Positions 1 through 8,391 of a stretch of 64,000 nucleotides of DNA are shown here, piece after piece. Numbering within the stretch: the stretch's first letter is position 1; each line of letters opens with the position of its first letter. Both the position numbers and the translations under genes were made by a program. Under the pieces are notes generated by a model. It was not told the origin of the DNA and did no database searches. It worked only from the letters and a program-made list of their open reading frames with translations. The stretch comes from Rubricella sp038526735 (GTDB lineage Bacteria; Pseudomonadota; Alphaproteobacteria; Rhodobacterales; Rhodobacteraceae): NCBI GenBank assembly GCA_038526735.1, contig JBCBGM010000002.1, positions 1 through 64,000 on the forward strand. Reading direction: 5' to 3'.

Positions 1-155
1 GAGATGGCGCTTTTGGAGGTGATCTTTCAAGGGGGCATGATCTCGCGGTCGTTATCAACCAAGGTGCTGAAACGCCCCCCCGCGCCCCGCTAACGCATTG
101 CGAGCGCTCGGTTCGGAGGCTAGGTCGCATAGACACGACGAAGAGGCCGCGCTGG

Positions 156-770
156 ATGAGTAAGACGACGCTTTACAAAAATGACCTGCCCGAGGGTCTC
201 GATCTTGGGGATGTGGTGGCGATTGATACCGAGGCGATGGGCCTGCACCCGCATCGCGACCGGCTGTGTCTGGTGCAACTGTCGTCGGGGGATGGGAACG
301 CGCATCTGGTGCAGATCGAGCGCGGGCAGACGAGCGCGCCGAATCTGGAGAAGCTCTTGGTCGATCCAAACGTGCTGAAGCTGTTCCACTTCGGCCGGTT
401 CGATATCGCACTGATGGCGCATGCGCTCGGGGCGTTGGCCGCACCGGTTTATTGCACGAAGATCGCCTCCAAGTTGGTGCGCACTTATACTGACCGGCAT
501 GGCCTGAAGCATTTGCTGCAAGAGCTGCTGTCGGTGGATATTTCCAAACAGCAGCAATCCTCAGACTGGGGCGCGCCGGTGCTGAGCGATGCGCAGCAAG
601 CGTATGCTGCATCTGACGTGCTCTATCTGCACCGGCTAAAGGCCGAGCTTGATACGCGCCTGGCGCGCGAGGGGCGCACCGAGTTGGCGCAGGCCTGCTT
701 TGGATTTCTGCCGCAACGCGCGATGCTCGACCTCGAGGGATGGCCCGATGTCGACATTTTTGCGCATTAA
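156..770 (+). CDS. rnd: Ribonuclease D-like 3'-5' exonuclease (short form)
   Basis: A DEDD-family 3'-5' exonuclease expected to trim RNA 3' ends in the cytoplasm. The protein has 204 residues. The first DEDD motif is AIDTEAMG (D24, E26), followed by HFGRFDIALM with its aspartate and a late SDVLYL motif carrying the last catalytic Asp and Tyr. It is about half the length of E. coli RNase D and lacks the C-terminal HRDC domains, as is usual for the short alphaproteobacterial form. It lies 19 bases upstream of lptC on the same strand. The 155 bases before it belong to no gene I can identify. Confidence 0.9.
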   Translation: MSKTTLYKNDLPEGLDLGDVVAIDTEAMGLHPHRDRLCLVQLSSGDGNAHLVQIERGQTSAPNLEKLLVDPNVLKLFHFGRFDIALMAHALGALAAPVYCTKIASKLVRTYTDRHGLKHLLQELLSVDISKQQQSSDWGAPVLSDAQQAYAASDVLYLHRLKAELDTRLAREGRTELAQACFGFLPQRAMLDLEGWPDVDIFAH

Positions 771-789
771 CGGCGTCTAGGCTCCGCCC

Positions 790-1425
790 GTGTCTGTCGC
801 CGGATATAGCCGCATCGTTCGGTTTTTGCGCATCAGCTTGCCGCTGCTGGCGATCCTCTTGATGAGCACGATCTTTCTGGTGGGCAATGACCCGGAGATG
901 GACGAATTCTCCGAAGTCTTCGCCGACATTGCCGAGGGTGAATTGATGCGGCAGGGCGTGGAGGGGCCTCGCTTTTCTGGGCTGAACCGGGAGGGCGAGC
1001 CGTTTGTGATTAGGGCCCTCTCTGCCGAGGCAATCTCTCAGGATGGGCACAACTTTCAGATCGACGGGCTGAGTGTTGAAGCCGATACTGCGGGCGGGTT
1101 GTCGGGTGAAATGAGCGCGCCCTCGGGCGTGTATGATCTGCGATCCGAAACCCTCACGGCGGATGGCGGCGTGAGCGCGCTGCGCAGTGACGGTGTGGTC
1201 TTTTCAGCAGAACATGCGGTGTTTGCGTTTCACACCGGCAAAGGTCTTTTTTCCGGTGGGGTTGTGGCGAGCTGGGCAGATGGCTCTCTCAAAGCGAGCT
1301 GGATGGAGATCGACACTGTTGAAGTGGCCGGGAGCGACAGGCTAAAGGAAGTGGTGACCTTTGGCGGTGGCGTGCATCTCGTCCTGCGCCCGAGCGTGCA
1401 AATGTCTGACGAGGAGCCGCAGTGA
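790..1425 (+). CDS. lptC: LPS export periplasmic/inner-membrane protein LptC
   Basis: LptC is the bitopic subunit that hands lipopolysaccharide from the LptB2FG extractor to LptA. This 211-residue protein starts at a GTG. It has a basic N-terminus, then one membrane segment at about residues 13-30 (LPLLAILLMSTIFLVG), then a beta-rich periplasmic part typical of the OstA/LptC fold. Sequence conservation in this family is low, so the call leans on topology, length and its place directly before lptA and lptB. Its stop codon overlaps the GTG start of lptA (GTGA), which implies translational coupling. Confidence 0.85.
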   Translation: MSVAGYSRIVRFLRISLPLLAILLMSTIFLVGNDPEMDEFSEVFADIAEGELMRQGVEGPRFSGLNREGEPFVIRALSAEAISQDGHNFQIDGLSVEADTAGGLSGEMSAPSGVYDLRSETLTADGGVSALRSDGVVFSAEHAVFAFHTGKGLFSGGVVASWADGSLKASWMEIDTVEVAGSDRLKEVVTFGGGVHLVLRPSVQMSDEEPQ

Positions 1426-1931
1426 CCTCTCTCTCCCTGTTTCGCGTGTGGTTTTTGGCGATTGGTTTTGCGCTGTCGGCAAGTTTCGCCTTCGCCCAAG
1501 GGGCGACCCCTTTTGCCAGCTTTCAGCAAAACCCAGATCAGCCGGTCGATGTGACCGCAGACAGCCTGACCTTTGACAGAGAGGCGGGGACGGTGGTGTT
1601 CAGCGGGGATGTGCAGCTGATCCAGGGTGATCTGACGATGACCGCGAACCAGATCGAGGTGTTTTACACCGAAAGTGGGCGCGAAGCCTCTGACGGGGTC
1701 ACCCGGCTGGTGGCGGAGGGGGATGTGAGCCTCAAGAGCGAGGAAGAGACGATTGAGGCGGAGCGTGCAGTCTATGATCTTGCGGCGGGCACACTGGATG
1801 CGACCGGGAATGTGCGTCTCTTGCAAGGGCGCAATGCGCTGACGGCGGAGGCAGCGTCGATTGATATCGAGGGCGGCACGGGCAGCTTTACCGGGCGTGT
1901 GCGCAGCACTTTTGTGCCGGAGACTGAGTGA
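1422..1931 (+). CDS. lptA: LPS transport periplasmic bridge protein LptA
   Basis: LptA polymerises into the periplasmic bridge that carries LPS to the outer membrane. The 169-residue protein has a clear signal peptide (residues 1-25, ending AFA). A short OstA domain follows with the family hallmark DVTADSLTFDREAGTVVFSG, alternating beta strands and repeated 'A..G.V.L' motifs. The start is the GTG overlapping the lptC stop. lptB begins 3 bases after its stop, so lptC-lptA-lptB form one transcription unit. Confidence 0.9.
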   Translation: MTSLSLFRVWFLAIGFALSASFAFAQGATPFASFQQNPDQPVDVTADSLTFDREAGTVVFSGDVQLIQGDLTMTANQIEVFYTESGREASDGVTRLVAEGDVSLKSEEETIEAERAVYDLAAGTLDATGNVRLLQGRNALTAEAASIDIEGGTGSFTGRVRSTFVPETE

Positions 1932-1934
1932 GTT

Positions 1935-2693
1935 ATGAGTGTGGTAGAACCCTTTACAGTCACTGACGGCACCCAGGGCCTCCACGTTAAAGGGCTCGGC
2001 AAAAGCTACAAACGGCGGCCGGTGCTGCGGGACATCTCGCTGGAGTTGCACCGAGGTGAGGTGATCGGGCTGCTGGGGCCGAACGGTGCGGGCAAGACGA
2101 CGTGTTTTTACTCGATCACGGGGCTGGTGATCCCAGAAGCGGGCACCATCACGGTGGACGGGCAGGATGTGACCACGCTGCCGATGTATCGCCGGGCTAA
2201 GCTTGGGCTGGGGTATCTGCCGCAGGAGGCCTCGATCTTTCGCGGGCTCTCAGTCGAGGACAACATCCGCGCGGTGCTGGAGCTGCACCATCGCCGGCGC
2301 TCAAAGCGCGAGGCGGCGCTTGATGAGCTGCTCGCGGAGTTTTCGATCACGCATCTGCGGCGCACGCCTGCGATGGCCCTGTCGGGCGGTGAGCGGCGGC
2401 GGGTGGAGATTGCGCGGTGCCTCGCCGGGGCCCCGTCTTACGTGCTGCTCGATGAACCCTTCGCCGGGGTTGATCCGATTGCGGTGGGGGAGATTCGGGA
2501 TCTCGTGGCCCATCTCAAAGATCGTGGCATTGGCGTTTTGATCACCGACCACAACGTGCGCGAGACGCTCGAGATCATTGATCGGGCCTATATCCTGCAC
2601 GATGGGCATGTGCTGATGTCGGGCGCGCCGTCGGATGTTGTTGCCGACGCCAACGTTCGGCGTGTTTACTTGGGCGAGGGGTTCCGGCTCTAA
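1935..2693 (+). CDS. lptB: LPS export ABC transporter ATPase LptB
   Basis: Cytoplasmic ATPase that powers LPS extraction with LptF and LptG; those two genes are not in the window. The protein has 252 residues. Walker A is GPNGAGKTT (about 48-56), the signature is LSGGERRRVEIARCL, Walker B is YVLLDEPFAGVD, and a switch histidine lies in ITDHNVRE. The stretch GYLPQEASIFRGLSV is typical of LptB. It sits 3 bases after lptA and 18 bases before rpoN, the order conserved across proteobacteria. Confidence 0.96.
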   Translation: MSVVEPFTVTDGTQGLHVKGLGKSYKRRPVLRDISLELHRGEVIGLLGPNGAGKTTCFYSITGLVIPEAGTITVDGQDVTTLPMYRRAKLGLGYLPQEASIFRGLSVEDNIRAVLELHHRRRSKREAALDELLAEFSITHLRRTPAMALSGGERRRVEIARCLAGAPSYVLLDEPFAGVDPIAVGEIRDLVAHLKDRGIGVLITDHNVRETLEIIDRAYILHDGHVLMSGAPSDVVADANVRRVYLGEGFRL

Positions 2694-2711
2694 ACCCCTT
2701 GGGGAGGTCGG

Positions 2712-4001
2712 GTGGCACTTTCACCGCAACTCAACCTGACACAAAAACAGCGGCTCGCGATGACGCCGCAGTTGCGCCAGTCGATTGCGTTGATGAAGTT
2801 GAGCAACCTTGAGCTGGTCGAGGTGCTCACCAAAGCCGCCCAAGAAAACCCGCTGATCGATTATTCCCCGCCCAATCTGAAGGCAATCTCAGGCGCGTCG
2901 ATCGATGCCATCGGGGATGCTGGCGGTGGAATGACGGCGGACTTGATCTTGCAAATTCGCACCCGGGGCGGGCTGGAGGCTCGGGTCTGTGACGCGGCTG
3001 AGCTGCTGATCCATGAGCTTGATGAGCGGGGGTATCTGGCGGTGCCGCTCTTTGAAGTCGCTGACCGCTACGGGGTGGAGGCAGGTCTGATTGATGAAGC
3101 GCTTGCCGCGCTGCAGGCCTGTAATCCGCATGGAATAGGTGCGCGCAACCTGCGCGAATGCCTGTCTTTGCAGCTCGAGGCTTTGGGGGAGGATGCGGCG
3201 GCGTTTGCCCCGATCCTTGACCATCCGGATCTGTTGGCGGCACCGGGTCGTATCGCTGAGTTGGCCGCGCTTTTGGGGGTGAATGTGGCAGAGGCAGAGC
3301 GGCGGCGGGCGGTTTTTCTCAAGCTTGATCCCAGGCCCGGCGCGCGGTTGCACGAGGTGAGCGCGCCTCCGCAGATCCCGGAGCTTTACGTTTATGGCGA
3401 TGCGGAGAGTGGGTTTCGGATTGAGTTGAACAGCGAGACGTTGCCATCGCTGGCGATCCGCGAGGCGACCGCGAAGGAGTTGTCGCAGGGTGGGCAAGAG
3501 GCGAAGGTCTTTGTTCAGGGGTTGCGGCAGGAGGCCAACGGCCTGGTCGCCGCCCTCGCACAGCGCGCCAAAACGATGCGTGCCATCGGGGAAGCATTGC
3601 TGCAGTTTCAGTCCGCGTTTTTTGTCGAGGGGCTGACGGGATTGCGGCGGCTGACGATGCCCATGATGGCCGAGGCACTCGGGGTGCACCACTCGACAAT
3701 CTCGCGCGCGATCTCTGACCGGCACCTCTCGTGCCAGCATGGGATTTGGCCGCTGCGATTCTTTTTCACCTCCGGATTTGCCGATGCGGAGGCACTCACG
3801 GCGCCGGTCATCCAATATCACATGCGGCAGGTTTTGGCCCAAGAGCCTGAGAATAAACCTTTTTCTGATGCGCGGCTTCAATCGCAGCTCTCTGAAAAAG
3901 GTATCATTATTGCACGACGGACGGTTGCCAAATATCGTGAGGCCATGGGTATTCCATCTTCGGTCGTTCGTCGTCGCGGCCCCTCGATCAGGGGTCTGTA
4001 G
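2712..4001 (+). CDS. rpoN: RNA polymerase sigma-54 factor RpoN
   Basis: Sigma-54 directs RNA polymerase to -24/-12 promoters that need enhancer-binding activators. The 429-residue protein begins at a GTG preceded by GGGGAGG. Region I is Gln/Leu-rich (SPQLNLTQKQRLAMTPQLRQ), the core-binding region follows, then a helix-turn-helix (HHSTISRAISDRHLSC) and the RpoN box ARRTVAKYRE at about 401-410. It is shorter than E. coli RpoN because the acidic region II is nearly absent, as in other Rhodobacteraceae. Position between lptB and hpf-ptsN is the classic arrangement. Confidence 0.95.
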   Translation: MALSPQLNLTQKQRLAMTPQLRQSIALMKLSNLELVEVLTKAAQENPLIDYSPPNLKAISGASIDAIGDAGGGMTADLILQIRTRGGLEARVCDAAELLIHELDERGYLAVPLFEVADRYGVEAGLIDEALAALQACNPHGIGARNLRECLSLQLEALGEDAAAFAPILDHPDLLAAPGRIAELAALLGVNVAEAERRRAVFLKLDPRPGARLHEVSAPPQIPELYVYGDAESGFRIELNSETLPSLAIREATAKELSQGGQEAKVFVQGLRQEANGLVAALAQRAKTMRAIGEALLQFQSAFFVEGLTGLRRLTMPMMAEALGVHHSTISRAISDRHLSCQHGIWPLRFFFTSGFADAEALTAPVIQYHMRQVLAQEPENKPFSDARLQSQLSEKGIIIARRTVAKYREAMGIPSSVVRRRGPSIRGL

Positions 4002-4097
4002 CCTACGTCGCAGGTGGTGGCCCTCCCGGATCGGTGCGGGCCTTCCCATATAAAGAACAGCCGGGCACGTCTCGGCACCAGTGGGAAAGGAAGCACC

Positions 4098-4673
4098 ATG
4101 CGTCTCCAAGTGAACGGCAAACATATCGATACGGGCGAAGCCCTTAAGACCCATGTGATGGACCGGCTTGAGGATGTTGCAGGAAAGTACGTCGGCCGCG
4201 CCACAGAGGCTGTCGTGACCTTCTCTAAGGATGGGCATGAGTATGTGTGCGATGCCTCAATGCACCTCTCAACGGGCATGTCGAGCCAGGCCAAAGCGCG
4301 CGCCTCTGAGATTTATGCGGCCTTTGATCTCTCGGCAGAGAAGATTGAGAAACAGCTCCGCCGCTACAAGCGCCGCCTGAAAGACCACCACAAAGACAGG
4401 AGCGATCCGATCGAGATGATTGGCGCGCCATCCTACGTTTTGGCCGCCTCAAGCGATGATGAAGGGGGCGACGCAGACCTGCACGAGCCGATCATTATCG
4501 CCGAGACGCAGACCAACGTTCCGGTGCTTTCGGTCGGGGAAGCGGTGATGCAGATGGAGCTAAAGCACGAAAAATTTCTGGTATTTAGGAACACTTCACA
4601 TGGTCGGGTGAATGTGGTTTACACCCGCGAGGATGGAAACGTCGGGTGGATTGACCCGTCTGCAGCGAACTAG
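4098..4673 (+). CDS. hpf: Ribosome hibernation promoting factor, long form
   Basis: Binds the 30S A/P-site region and promotes 100S ribosome dimers in starved cells. The chosen ATG follows GGAAAGGAAG and gives 191 residues, the long HPF form. The N-terminal S30AE domain covers about 1-105 (MRLQVNGKHIDTGEALK). A linker and a C-terminal dimerisation domain follow (SVGEAVMQMELKHEKFLVFR). An in-frame upstream extension to 4014 is open but lacks the family N-terminus, so I reject it. A 96-base gap after rpoN could hold its own promoter. Confidence 0.93.
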   Translation: MRLQVNGKHIDTGEALKTHVMDRLEDVAGKYVGRATEAVVTFSKDGHEYVCDASMHLSTGMSSQAKARASEIYAAFDLSAEKIEKQLRRYKRRLKDHHKDRSDPIEMIGAPSYVLAASSDDEGGDADLHEPIIIAETQTNVPVLSVGEAVMQMELKHEKFLVFRNTSHGRVNVVYTREDGNVGWIDPSAAN

Positions 4674-4705
4674 CCAGCACGCAACACAGTAAGATGGGGC
4701 CCTAG

Positions 4706-5170
4706 ATGGAGCTCAGCGCTATTCTTTCGCCGGATGCTGTCCGGGTGGACATCAATGTATCCAGCAAAAAACGCCTGCTGCAGGAAATGGCAGAGCTGGC
4801 CGCAGCTCAGTATGGCCTGAACGCAGAGCAGGTGTTTGCCGCGATGCAAGAGCGCGAGTCCTTGGGCCCCACCGGTATGGGCGGGGGTGTGGCGATCCCA
4901 CATGCGCGCCTGCCCGAGCTTGACCGGGTGGTCGGGCTGTTTGCGACGCTGCAAAAAGCGGTGGACTTTGAAGCTGTAGATCGGCGCGCGGTTGACCTCG
5001 TATTTGTGCTCCTGGCACCCGAAGAGGCCGGAGCGGCGCATTTGCGGGCTTTGGCCAAGGTCTCTCGCACGCTGCGAGATGCGTCGATTTGCGAAAAATT
5101 GCGTTCTGCGACCGATACGTCGGCGCTTTATGCACTTTTGACGGACGCTGAGGCCTCCAAAGCGGCCTGA
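4706..5170 (+). CDS. ptsN: PTS IIA-like nitrogen regulatory protein PtsN
   Basis: EIIA-Ntr, the terminal phosphoacceptor of the nitrogen PTS, which regulates rather than transports. The protein has 154 residues. The active-site histidine is H66 in GGGVAIPHARLPEL. The neighbouring rpoN and hpf genes are its standard partners. Its last 43 bases overlap the 3' end of the convergent sulfotransferase gene (stop at 5128), so the two mRNAs are complementary there. Confidence 0.93.
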   Translation: MELSAILSPDAVRVDINVSSKKRLLQEMAELAAAQYGLNAEQVFAAMQERESLGPTGMGGGVAIPHARLPELDRVVGLFATLQKAVDFEAVDRRAVDLVFVLLAPEEAGAAHLRALAKVSRTLRDASICEKLRSATDTSALYALLTDAEASKAA

Positions 5171-6684
5171 CCGTCTCCCCAGTCTGAAAAACCAAATGCG
5201 CGGTAGTCGGCCTGATAGGCGGCTCGGGCGAGTTTGTTGGTTTCTGCTGTCACGATCTCGTTCATCGCAAAAAGCGTTGGTGATGGTGGCGTGCGCAGAA
5301 CCGCGTTTTTTACCTGCCCCAGATCGAGCAGGTTTTTCATGAAGGCTGCGCCCTTCACCAGCTGGTTTTCGTGCAGGACGAAGGTGAGCGGCAGCATCGC
5401 GTTAAAGCTGTCGATGAAGCTTCGCTGCGGCTCCCACCGCGGGTCTGTGCGCAGGGAGGTTTGGCCCGACAGGTTGGCCTTGATGAAATCGAGAAAGGCA
5501 TGGAATGCCTCCCGGTGCTGCGCGGCGCCGTAGCCTTGACGCTCAAGATCTGAGCAGTTTTTGCCCACCACATCGGCCTCATCCGGGACGCGCATGCCGA
5601 AGTTTTGGCGCAATTGCTCGCGAATCATTGGGAAGCCAGCCTCCCCTCCGAGAAAGATTTTCTCTTCAAAGACGCGCAGCGCACGCTCCACCGGGTGGCG
5701 CACGACGGCAAAAGAGACAGCGCCCGGGCGCTCGGCGAACCAGTCTTGCAGCGCTTTTCGGTTCTGAAACGCCAGATCAATCTCGCCCTGACTGCGGGCA
5801 TCGTCAAAATCGGGGCGGGTTGGCACGCCGCCGTCTGCGCCATGCATCCAACGCAAAACCTGCTCCTCCGGGCCGCCGGGGATGGCGGCGAAGAGGATGC
5901 TTTGGGTCAGTGCACCCCGCAAAAGGCGCAGGCCGCCGCGATCGGCGCGCTTGGCGCTTTCGGGGCCTCCAACGAGGCCGCTGTCGCCCCCCATCCCGCG
6001 CAACGCAGCGAGCATGTCGTCAGGATTGGTGACCTTGTCAGTAGCAGCGCCGGGATTTTGCCGGAGGATCGGCTCTTTGAGCTCATCAAACCGCCCCTCC
6101 ACCCCCAAAAAAGCGGCAAGGCCGTTGAGGATGGGGAGCTCTTTGAGCTCGGAATAGTCAATGAAATAGGCGGTTTGGCCGTGCTCCTGCAGCGTGCGAC
6201 GGACAGAGGCGTAATACCCCTCGGTGTCGGTCTGGTATTTCAGATAAGCGCCCGCGTCGAAGCGGATGCGGGCATCGCGGCGCTTGTTTATGTTGTTGAG
6301 CATCCACTGGTCGGTCTGCCGCGCAATTTGCAGCGACAGGAAGCTATCGAGCATGTTGCGGCTGAGCACGATCTTTCCGCAGTCTGGGTCACTGAGGGCG
6401 CGGCGCAGAACGCGCGGATCGTGACCGCTGAAAAGGCGAAAGCCGGGCAGCGCTTGGTCACTGTCTTGGACCATCCGGTCGATCAGGCCAAAGGGGCGCG
6501 CCTCCCGCGACATGCGGGTCATGCCAAAGGCGCTGTCCTGGCCGGGTTTGCCGACGAAGGACGGGTTGAAGAGCTCACCGTGCGTCTCGATCCCACCAAG
6601 CTGCGCGAGGAGGCGCTCGAGCAGGTTAGAGCCCGTCCGCATCGCTGCAAAAATGATGAAATACCGGTAGTTTGGCCCTGTCAT
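5128..6684 (-). CDS. Two-module sulfotransferase
   Basis: Probably transfers sulfate from PAPS to a carbohydrate. The 518-residue protein has two sulfotransferase-like modules. Module 1 (about 1-215) resembles NodH-type enzymes, with an intact phosphosulfate loop MRTGSN (15-20), the NodH-like GELFNP and a 3'-phosphate motif IVLSRNMLDSFLSLQ (106-120). Module 2 (about 250-518) keeps the 3'-phosphate motif VVRHPVERALRVFEEKIF (327-344). Its 5' loop, however, reads AAIPGGPEEQVLRWM (266-280) and has lost the Lys/Gly/Ser-Thr pattern, so it may not bind PAPS. The gene overlaps the upstream glycosyltransferase by 4 bases (ATGA) and is the last gene of the galU operon. Confidence 0.8.
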   Translation of the reverse strand: MTGPNYRYFIIFAAMRTGSNLLERLLAQLGGIETHGELFNPSFVGKPGQDSAFGMTRMSREARPFGLIDRMVQDSDQALPGFRLFSGHDPRVLRRALSDPDCGKIVLSRNMLDSFLSLQIARQTDQWMLNNINKRRDARIRFDAGAYLKYQTDTEGYYASVRRTLQEHGQTAYFIDYSELKELPILNGLAAFLGVEGRFDELKEPILRQNPGAATDKVTNPDDMLAALRGMGGDSGLVGGPESAKRADRGGLRLLRGALTQSILFAAIPGGPEEQVLRWMHGADGGVPTRPDFDDARSQGEIDLAFQNRKALQDWFAERPGAVSFAVVRHPVERALRVFEEKIFLGGEAGFPMIREQLRQNFGMRVPDEADVVGKNCSDLERQGYGAAQHREAFHAFLDFIKANLSGQTSLRTDPRWEPQRSFIDSFNAMLPLTFVLHENQLVKGAAFMKNLLDLGQVKNAVLRTPPSPTLFAMNEIVTAETNKLARAAYQADYRAFGFSDWGDGQAALEASASVKSA

Positions 6685-8384
6685 GTCACCGCTTCACGTA
6701 CCGCACTGGCAGCGCCGCCAGTGCTATTGGTCCGTGAGTGTAGAGCGGTAAGATGCGCAGTATCAATGCCACAGGAGGCTAGGCGCTTGAGGGCTGAGCC
6801 CAGATCGTGCCGCAGTTTTGGCACGGGCGCGATCATCGAAACGCCGCCTGAGACGGCGATGCTGTTTTCCACCCCGATGGCGCGCAGGGCAATCTCGGGG
6901 GCGACGAGAATATCCTCGAGCGTGAACTGAACCACCTGCGCGCGGGTCGTTGGCATATTGATCTGGCGGCGGTATTTGGCGTCGAGCGCCTTAAGGCGCA
7001 GGGCGCGACGCTGAAATTCTTCATCCGCCTCGCCCAAGGAGGGCAGCAGAGAAAGCATCCATGCGTCAGAAATGGCAAAGATGCTGGCGTTGGGATCTCT
7101 CAACACAAACCGCGCCACACGCTCATTGTCAGCGGCGTGGAAATAGAAACTCTGATGCTTGTCGCGGCCGTGCCACAGAAGCGAGGTGAGGAACTGCTCC
7201 GGGTTCCAGTCCCTGATCTTTGGCTCTTCAATCAAGCCGGTGCCCAGTTGTGATGTGGCCGGATCAAACTCCACCGCGCCGGGGTGGAACAGGCGACCAT
7301 GGGCCAGATCAACTCCGCAGGCCGTGAGCCAGGGGCGCAGCCCGCTGAACAGTGCATCATAGCCATCGAGCACGACATAGGGGCGAGCGGAGGCATGCTG
7401 CCGCTCAAACCCTGAGCAAGGGAAGCGGCTGACCGACAGCAACCCGGTGCGCCCCCGGCAACGCCGGTCGCGCCCTTGGGCAATCAGATTGCTCAGGTCG
7501 AGCGTTTCAGCGCGGCGCGCAGCAGCGAGCGGTTCAGCACCATAGAGATATTTGCTGTAGAGGGCGCTTGCCCCGTGCCAGACCTTGCGAGCGAAGAACT
7601 TGTCTGAGTCCTCCAAAATCTGGGCATGGTCATCGTAGAAAGTGAAGGGTTTGCCCTGCGGGTCAAACTCCGTCAGCGTCAACGAGACATCTTCAAACCG
7701 CTCAGAGTGGCGCCGCACGAGCGTTTGAACGTAGCTCTCATCAACGATCCAGCACTGTTTGAAGAAGGCGTCCCACTCTGCCTTGCGCGGATCAGAGAGA
7801 ATCGCCTGCAGGGTTTTGCGGGTCAGCGTCCACCATTGGGAGCCGATGGAGAGCTCAAGCTCTGCGGGCACCTTACGCTTTACCCGGAGGCGCCGTTGCA
7901 GTTCTACTGAACGGTCAAACAGCCAGCGCTGGCTGCGCCAAGAGAATGGATGGAACAAGGTGAAGCGCTCTTCCTCGAGCCCCTCTTGCACCCATTTCGA
8001 CTCCCCCAACCGCTTGCTTTGCACAAAATCAGTGTTGGGGTGTGCGTTCAAAAACGCTTCAAGCTCAGTGATGGGTCGAATGGGCAAGCAAGAGCCGCTG
8101 ATCAGAGCGACATGTGTGACGTCCTCAAACGTCTCGATCAGGTGTCTTGCGGTGGTCAGGCCCGCCTCATGCAGCGCGAATGTGCCCCACTCGCAGCGCG
8201 TGGGGCTCACAACGATGACCGACGGATCCTCTGCGAGGGCCGCTTCAAGCTCAGCCCGCTCGGACTTGTTGGATTTGCTGTCGATGTGAACAGCAACACG
8301 GCATCCGGCGGCACTAAAGTGCTGTGCGACCTCTACCACCCGGTAGAGGCTGCTATGCGCCAATATGCTGATGCCAATGCTCAT
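6681..8384 (-). CDS. Core-2/I-branching type beta-1,6-N-acetylglucosaminyltransferase with DUF5928 domain
   Basis: A 567-residue fusion. Residues 1 to about 270 resemble the Core-2/I-branching family (GT14): LISGSCLPIRP, SQWWTLTRK and an acidic catalytic stretch VDESYVQTLV. The C-terminal half (about 300-567) matches what I know as DUF5928, a domain of unknown function in Rhodobacteraceae; it contains FYFHAADNERVARFVL. The enzyme may add branches to a surface polysaccharide. The donor sugar is inferred from the family only. It lies 7 bases after the GT2 gene and overlaps the sulfotransferase, so sulfation and branching are likely co-expressed. Confidence 0.82.
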   Translation of the reverse strand: MSIGISILAHSSLYRVVEVAQHFSAAGCRVAVHIDSKSNKSERAELEAALAEDPSVIVVSPTRCEWGTFALHEAGLTTARHLIETFEDVTHVALISGSCLPIRPITELEAFLNAHPNTDFVQSKRLGESKWVQEGLEEERFTLFHPFSWRSQRWLFDRSVELQRRLRVKRKVPAELELSIGSQWWTLTRKTLQAILSDPRKAEWDAFFKQCWIVDESYVQTLVRRHSERFEDVSLTLTEFDPQGKPFTFYDDHAQILEDSDKFFARKVWHGASALYSKYLYGAEPLAAARRAETLDLSNLIAQGRDRRCRGRTGLLSVSRFPCSGFERQHASARPYVVLDGYDALFSGLRPWLTACGVDLAHGRLFHPGAVEFDPATSQLGTGLIEEPKIRDWNPEQFLTSLLWHGRDKHQSFYFHAADNERVARFVLRDPNASIFAISDAWMLSLLPSLGEADEEFQRRALRLKALDAKYRRQINMPTTRAQVVQFTLEDILVAPEIALRAIGVENSIAVSGGVSMIAPVPKLRHDLGSALKRLASCGIDTAHLTALHSRTNSTGGAASAVREAVT

Positions 8385-8391
8385 GATGTGA

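Noticed and set aside
55..1050. 331-codon frame opposite the RNase D gene
   Set aside because: Arg/Pro/Ala-rich shadow translation covering two well-supported plus-strand genes.
2889..4238. Long open frame opposite rpoN
   Set aside because: It is a reverse-strand shadow of rpoN and hpf with no recognisable motif and no ribosome-binding site.
7195..7225. tRNA T-loop-like string (GGGTTCCAGTCCC)
   Set aside because: It lies inside the GT14/DUF5928 coding frame and no cloverleaf arms surround it.
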